NCBI GenBank assembly: GCA_938016265.1
Contig: CALLWB010000070.1
Coordinates: 1-64,000 of the forward strand
Direction: 5' to 3'
Source: an uncultured Saprospiraceae bacterium
GTDB taxonomy: Bacteria; Bacteroidota; Bacteroidia; Chitinophagales; Saprospiraceae
DNA: 64,000 bases
Part shown: in pieces, positions 60,279 to 64,000 of the stretch
Position numbering within the stretch: the first letter of the stretch is position 1
Layout: every line of letters starts with the position of its first letter
The notes under the pieces: generated by a model
The model's input: the letters and a program-made list of their open reading frames with translations, nothing else
Told to the model about the DNA's origin: nothing
The model's database searches: none
Made by a program: the position numbers and the translations under genes

Positions 60279-60294
60279 TAACTACTCCCAAATA

Positions 60295-60888
60295 ATGAAT
60301 TGGGAGTTACAAATATCTATATGTAAATACAAAAAAACAAAATATACCTTGAAACAGTACCTATTTCAATCAGAAAGACTTGGTTTCCGAAATTGGCAGG
60401 AAGCAGACAAAGTAGCATTCTCAAAAATGAACGCCGATCCAGCAGTAATGGAGTATTTCCCAACTACAAAAACCAAGGAGGAATCAGATAAATTAGTTGA
60501 CCGATTGAATGACCATTTCCTTGAAAAGGGCCTTACTTTCTATGCAGTAGACCAATTGAAAAATGGAGAATTTGTCGGATTTATTGGACTAATCCACTCT
60601 GCCATGGAAACCGACTTCACCCCTTGTGTCGAAATAGGATGGCGGCTAAAAAAGGCAGCATGGGGAAAGGGTTATGCTACGGAAGGAGCCATCAGATGCC
60701 TCGAATATGGGTTTAATGACCTCGATCTAAAGGAAATTTATTCCTTCACTCCACTTCCCAATAAACGATCCGAGCGGGTTATGCAAAAGATCGGAATGAC
60801 AAAAATCAAGGAATTTGGACATCCTTGGATTGATGCAAAGGATCCATTATTCATTCATGTGTTGTATCGAAAGGAAAAAACTAAGTAA
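60295..60888 (+). CDS. GNAT family N-acetyltransferase (RimJ/RimL-like)
   Basis: 197 residues. The core has the usual RimJ/L features: SERLGFRNWQEADKVAFSKM, EIGWRLKKAAWGKGYATEGA and LKEIYSFTPLPNKRSERVMQ. The first 18 residues before KQYLFQSERLG look like an extension; a TTG at 60349 would give the more standard N-terminus, but the ATG has a promoter-like box close upstream. Its stop lies 1 nt from the stop of the convergent mltG. Confidence 0.9.
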   Translation: MNWELQISICKYKKTKYTLKQYLFQSERLGFRNWQEADKVAFSKMNADPAVMEYFPTTKTKEESDKLVDRLNDHFLEKGLTFYAVDQLKNGEFVGFIGLIHSAMETDFTPCVEIGWRLKKAAWGKGYATEGAIRCLEYGFNDLDLKEIYSFTPLPNKRSERVMQKIGMTKIKEFGHPWIDAKDPLFIHVLYRKEKTK

Positions 60889-60889
60889 G

Positions 60890-61912
60890 TTATCGAATGC
60901 CCTCTGTGCGCAACCACCGATGAAATTTTCGAGCATTCACCTGATGAGCTTCTAGTGTTTTCGCAAAATTGTGATACCCTGAACCACCTGCTTTCGCACA
61001 AAAATAGAAGTACTCATGTCGCTCTGCATCCAACGTCCGATCAATAGTTTTAATCGATGGCATACAGATTGGTCCAGGAGGCAAGCCCGGGTATTTATAG
61101 GTATTGTATGGAGAGTCTATCTCACAATGCGACTTTAAGACACGCCTAATCGTCCAATCTTTCCAGGCAAAGATCACTGTAGGATCTGCTTCCAATTTCC
61201 AGCCTTTCGCATTCAGTCTATTAAGATAAACACCAGCTATTCGATCCTGCTCTGCTTCCTTATTCGATTCTTTTTGAACAATAGATGCCAGAATATAGAT
61301 TTCCTTGGGAGATAGGCCTAGTTTTTTTGCTTTTTCTTTTCTTGAGGTCGTCCAAAATTTTTCTTGTTCCGCTTTCATTCTGGTAAGAAATTGTTGCGGA
61401 GTTGTATTCCAGAAAAACTCATAGGTATTTGGAATAACCAGCTCCAACGCCGACGCAGGACTAGAACTCAATGATCCAAGAAAAACAGAATCATTGAATA
61501 CCTGCATGAAGTCTACCGAATCGGGTTCCAGTTCATTTTTTAATTGACTGGCAAGATCTTCTGGAAGTCGTTTGCTGTGAATGGTGATTTGAACAGGCGC
61601 TTGTTTTCCCTTGCCTAGTAATCGGACAAGGCCAAGGTTGTTCATGCCAGGAGTGATTTCGAATCTCCCAGCTCGAGGTTTAAGAGCGTTTATTTTTGCC
61701 CACCAACGGAAGGTCTTTTCATTTTTTAACCCGATTTGATCTTTTAGAACATAGACCACTTCATCGAAGGTAGCGCCTTTTGGGATATAGCAATAACGAC
61801 TATTTATTTGTTTAGGAATATTTGGTGCAAAAACTTTAGGATAAAGCCACCCAAAACCAAGGAGCACCAATAAAAAAACTCCAGCAGCGATGAAAGTTAC
61901 CCGTTTTTTCAA
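60890..61912 (-). CDS. mltG: endolytic murein transglycosylase MltG
   Basis: 340 residues. One N-terminal membrane segment (VTFIAAGVFLLVLLGFGWLY), then the YceG/MltG domain with a LysM-like subdomain (IPKGATFDEVVYVLKD) and the catalytic Glu in ASIVQKESNKEAEQD. It cleaves newly made glycan strands in the periplasm, helping to set their length. Length and domain order are standard. It ends 1 nt from the opposite-strand GNAT gene. Confidence 0.96.
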   Translation of the reverse strand: MKKRVTFIAAGVFLLVLLGFGWLYPKVFAPNIPKQINSRYCYIPKGATFDEVVYVLKDQIGLKNEKTFRWWAKINALKPRAGRFEITPGMNNLGLVRLLGKGKQAPVQITIHSKRLPEDLASQLKNELEPDSVDFMQVFNDSVFLGSLSSSPASALELVIPNTYEFFWNTTPQQFLTRMKAEQEKFWTTSRKEKAKKLGLSPKEIYILASIVQKESNKEAEQDRIAGVYLNRLNAKGWKLEADPTVIFAWKDWTIRRVLKSHCEIDSPYNTYKYPGLPPGPICMPSIKTIDRTLDAERHEYFYFCAKAGGSGYHNFAKTLEAHQVNARKFHRWLRTEGIR

Positions 61913-62012
61913 AACAATGGATATTTTTTCCTTAAAAGTAGCCTATTAAAGTATAAAGAAGAACCTTATTGTTAACACTGCCGTCAAAATTTTGTCCTTC
62001 TATCCTCTACTC

Positions 62013-62828
62013 CTAATATTGCTCCTTATCGTTAGGGAAGTCCTTCTTTTTCACATCAATTATATACTTTTCAACAGCTTCTTGAATTACTTGGAACAAC
62101 TCTGCATACCGACGTAAAAATCTTGGATGAAAATCTTTCGTGATACCTAGCAAATCATGAGTAACCAGTACCTGCCCATCTGTATCTGGCCCACCACCAA
62201 TCCCAATTGTTGGAATTAGCAATTTTTCAGAGACTTTTTTTGCCAGTTTTGCAGGAATTTTTTCCAGAACAATAGCAAAGCACCCGAGTTCTTGAAGCAA
62301 AAGCGCATCCTCTATTAGTTTCTCCGCTTCTTCTTCTTCCTTTGCCCTGACAGTATAAGTTCCAAACTTATAAATCGACTGAGGCGTCAATCCAAGATGC
62401 CCCATTACAGGAACCCCAGCAGACAAAATGCGAGTAATGGATTCCGATACCTCTGCGCCGCCTTCCAGTTTTATTGCATGTCCACCTGATTCCTTCATTA
62501 TTCGGATAGTAGACGCCAGTGCTTTCATTGGGTTTCCCTGATAAGAGCCAAATGGCAAATCTACCACCACCAAGGCCCGATCTACTGCTCTAACTACAGA
62601 TTGCGCATGATAAATCATTTGATCTAAAGTAATCGGTAGGGTCGTCTCATGCCCTGCCATAACATTAGATGCAGAATCTCCGACTAACAATATATCTACC
62701 CCTGCGGCATCCAAAATTTTAGCCATGGAATAGTCGTAGGCAGTAAGCATTGATATTTTCTCCCCTCGCAATTTCATGGCATGGAGGACATGCACCGTTA
62801 TTTTTTTTATCTCTTTGTGTACTGACAT
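62013..62828 (-). CDS. panB: 3-methyl-2-oxobutanoate hydroxymethyltransferase
   Basis: 271-residue ketopantoate hydroxymethyltransferase, first committed enzyme of pantothenate synthesis, using methylene-tetrahydrofolate. The fold marks are [36 protein letters not shown] (Mg-binding Asp), [10 protein letters not shown] and [14 protein letters not shown]. Length is typical. panC and panD are not adjacent. Folate made by the folP/pabAB route serves as cofactor. Confidence 0.97.
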   Translation of the reverse strand: MSVHKEIKKITVHVLHAMKLRGEKISMLTAYDYSMAKILDAAGVDILLVGDSASNVMAGHETTLPITLDQMIYHAQSVVRAVDRALVVVDLPFGSYQGNPMKALASTIRIMKESGGHAIKLEGGAEVSESITRILSAGVPVMGHLGLTPQSIYKFGTYTVRAKEEEEAEKLIEDALLLQELGCFAIVLEKIPAKLAKKVSEKLLIPTIGIGGGPDTDGQVLVTHDLLGITKDFHPRFLRRYAELFQVIQEAVEKYIIDVKKKDFPNDKEQY

Positions 62829-63045
62829 ACTATTGTTTTAAACAACTTCAATTTAATTCGGGCAGCAATATACAATTTGTTGGAGAAAATTATCAACTTT
62901 TTTGAATCGGTTCACCTAGTCAAATAAAGGAATTGTAAATCTTAGATGGAGAACTCTTAGAAAGTGGCCGTTTCATTAGAAAAAAGACATTAATTGCTAT
63001 TATGTTAATGGTACACTTATTGCTGTTTTTCCTGAAAAAAAATAG

Positions 63046-63053
63046 TATCTTTG
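63046..63053 (+). promoter_or_regulatory. candidate -7 box (TATCTTTG) of a possibly leaderless gene
   Basis: TATCTTTG matches TAnnTTTG and ends only 5 bp before the ATG at 63059, so transcription would begin at or next to the start codon. A TTG lies 23 bp upstream, slightly beyond the usual spacing. Confidence 0.5.
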
Positions 63054-63058
63054 CGACC

Positions 63059-64000
63059 ATGAAAAAAATAGCTGTATACCTTGCCTGCCTGACCATTTTA
63101 CTCTCTTATTCATGTTCCAACGATTTTGATTTGGTGGATGATTGGAAAGATATTACCGTTGCATATGGAATATTGAGCCCCTCAGATACTGCTCATTATG
63201 TAAAGGTAGAAAAGGCATTTTTAGATGAAGCGACGAGTGCAGTGTCCATCGCACAAATACCAGACTCTATATATTATAGTAATATCGTAGTAAATCTAGT
63301 AGAACTTACTCCTTCTGGCGGTGCGGAAAACACCTATGCAATGACACAGGTAGACGCCAATTTAGAAGGTTATGTCAAGCCGGCTGGTGCTTTTGCCAAT
63401 TCACCAAACTATGTCTACAAAACCACGGCTCTGATCGATGCTGAAAAATCGTACCGCCTGGAAATTGAAAACGGTGACACTAACAAAAAGATAACTGCTA
63501 CTACAAATATGATCCCTGGTTTCAATATCACCAGACCTATCTCAATATTGGATAATCCTAATTCAAGAATGAAGTGGGTTCCAGGCACAAACACCAACTT
63601 CAGATGGCAAAAAGCAGACAATGCGGCATTTTATGACCTTACAATGGAAATAGCCTATACTGAATATGATGATGAAACTCCTGCTGGCCCAGAAGACAAA
63701 GTGTTGGTATGGGAAATTGCCCAAACTATTACCCCTTCTAACCAAAATGCTATAGAATATGGAATTGATGGTGGAAGCCTTTATCAATTTTTAGCGAATC
63801 AATTAATTCAAGATGAGCGCTATTGTAGACAACTAGGGCAGTTCACTGTGCGAGTTGACGCTGGAGGAGAAGAATTGTATAGCTACATCAATGTTGGGGC
63901 GGCTAATGTTGGCATTACTGGAACATTGCCCTTACCTATTTATACCAATTTGTCAGACGGGCGCGGCGTATTTTCCTGTCGCAATTTCAAAGAAACGACA
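63059..64000 (+). CDS. lipoprotein of unknown function (partial, runs off the right edge)
   Basis: An open frame from ATG 63059 to the window end without stop (314 codons). It begins with a lipoprotein signal (MKKIAVYLACLTILLSYSC) and then FDLVDDWKDITVAYGILSPS, a beta-sandwich-like opening often seen in Bacteroidota lipoproteins with fibronectin-type or DUF4249-like folds. The visible part is strand-rich, with no catalytic motif. Domain naming is uncertain because the C-terminus is missing. Confidence 0.8.
   Translation, partial: MKKIAVYLACLTILLSYSCSNDFDLVDDWKDITVAYGILSPSDTAHYVKVEKAFLDEATSAVSIAQIPDSIYYSNIVVNLVELTPSGGAENTYAMTQVDANLEGYVKPAGAFANSPNYVYKTTALIDAEKSYRLEIENGDTNKKITATTNMIPGFNITRPISILDNPNSRMKWVPGTNTNFRWQKADNAAFYDLTMEIAYTEYDDETPAGPEDKVLVWEIAQTITPSNQNAIEYGIDGGSLYQFLANQLIQDERYCRQLGQFTVRVDAGGEELYSYINVGAANVGITGTLPLPIYTNLSDGRGVFSCRNFKETT

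Overview
This 64 kb window reads as a chromosomal segment of a Bacteroidota bacterium. The most likely placement is the Saprospirales-type environmental lineages, but that is inference. Support: AT-rich DNA with dense short intergenic gaps; several candidate -7 boxes of the Bacteroidota form TAnnTTTG; almost no Shine-Dalgarno sequences; a type IX secretion (T9SS) C-terminal sorting domain; a PorV-like barrel; bacillithiol deacetylase BshB1; a RES/Xre toxin-antitoxin pair; and many short-signal lipoproteins. No rRNA, tRNA, CRISPR array, prophage or intact insertion sequence was seen.

Layout. 1-8 kb: M48 metalloprotease lipoprotein, VOC protein, Ffh (SRP), glutathione peroxidase + BshB1, topoisomerase I with a Lys/Ala tail. 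8-14.3 kb: one 1879-residue secreted M36 metalloprotease built of alternating BACON-like and MAM-like modules plus a T9SS signal, closed by a strong terminator. 14.3-26 kb: folP behind a non-coding inverted-repeat element, then mostly small accessory genes (lipoproteins, MOSC protein, membrane protein, TPR protein, nucleotidyltransferase, GNAT, Crp/Fnr, DinB, a ParB/sulfiredoxin-like protein, the Xre-RES module). 26-29.3 kb: an operon of a DoxX/MauE-like membrane protein, an orphan OppB-type permease and shikimate kinase, with a promoter and a hairpin leader. 29.5-33.4 kb: GlsB/YeaQ-type protein, a haem-motif lipoprotein, and a convergent vanadium haloperoxidase-family protein. 33.8-40.5 kb: pabA-pabB, secreted TPR protein, M3 peptidase, GNAT. 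40.8-48 kb: two envelope proteins, a 956-residue coiled-coil protein ending in a ubiquitin-like domain, and a secreted five-repeat OmpA-like protein. 48-56.8 kb: a 104-bp tandem duplication across the start of a small gene, MFS transporter, helix-hairpin-helix barrel protein + PorV-like barrel, GH1 hydrolase, His-rich beta-propeller lipoprotein. 56.9-60 kb: NAD(P)HX repair enzyme, sirtuin and NUDIX hydrolase. 60-64 kb: zinc ribbon, GNAT, MltG, PanB and a lipoprotein running off the right edge.

Functional links: folate (folP, pabA, pabB, upstream aroK), pantothenate (panB), thiol redox (gpx, bshB1), NAD metabolism (nnr, sirtuin, NUDIX), and envelope/secretion (M36 protease, PorV-like protein, OmpA-repeat protein, MltG). 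The most unusual items are the coiled-coil/ubiquitin-like fusion at 42.8-45.7 kb, the convergent W-C-C repeat OmpA-like protein, the 104-bp duplication, the inverted-repeat element at 14.3-14.6 kb, and the lipoprotein joining a Cys-rich motif to CxxCH. No large undescribed multi-gene system was found; most of the window is ordinary chromosome.
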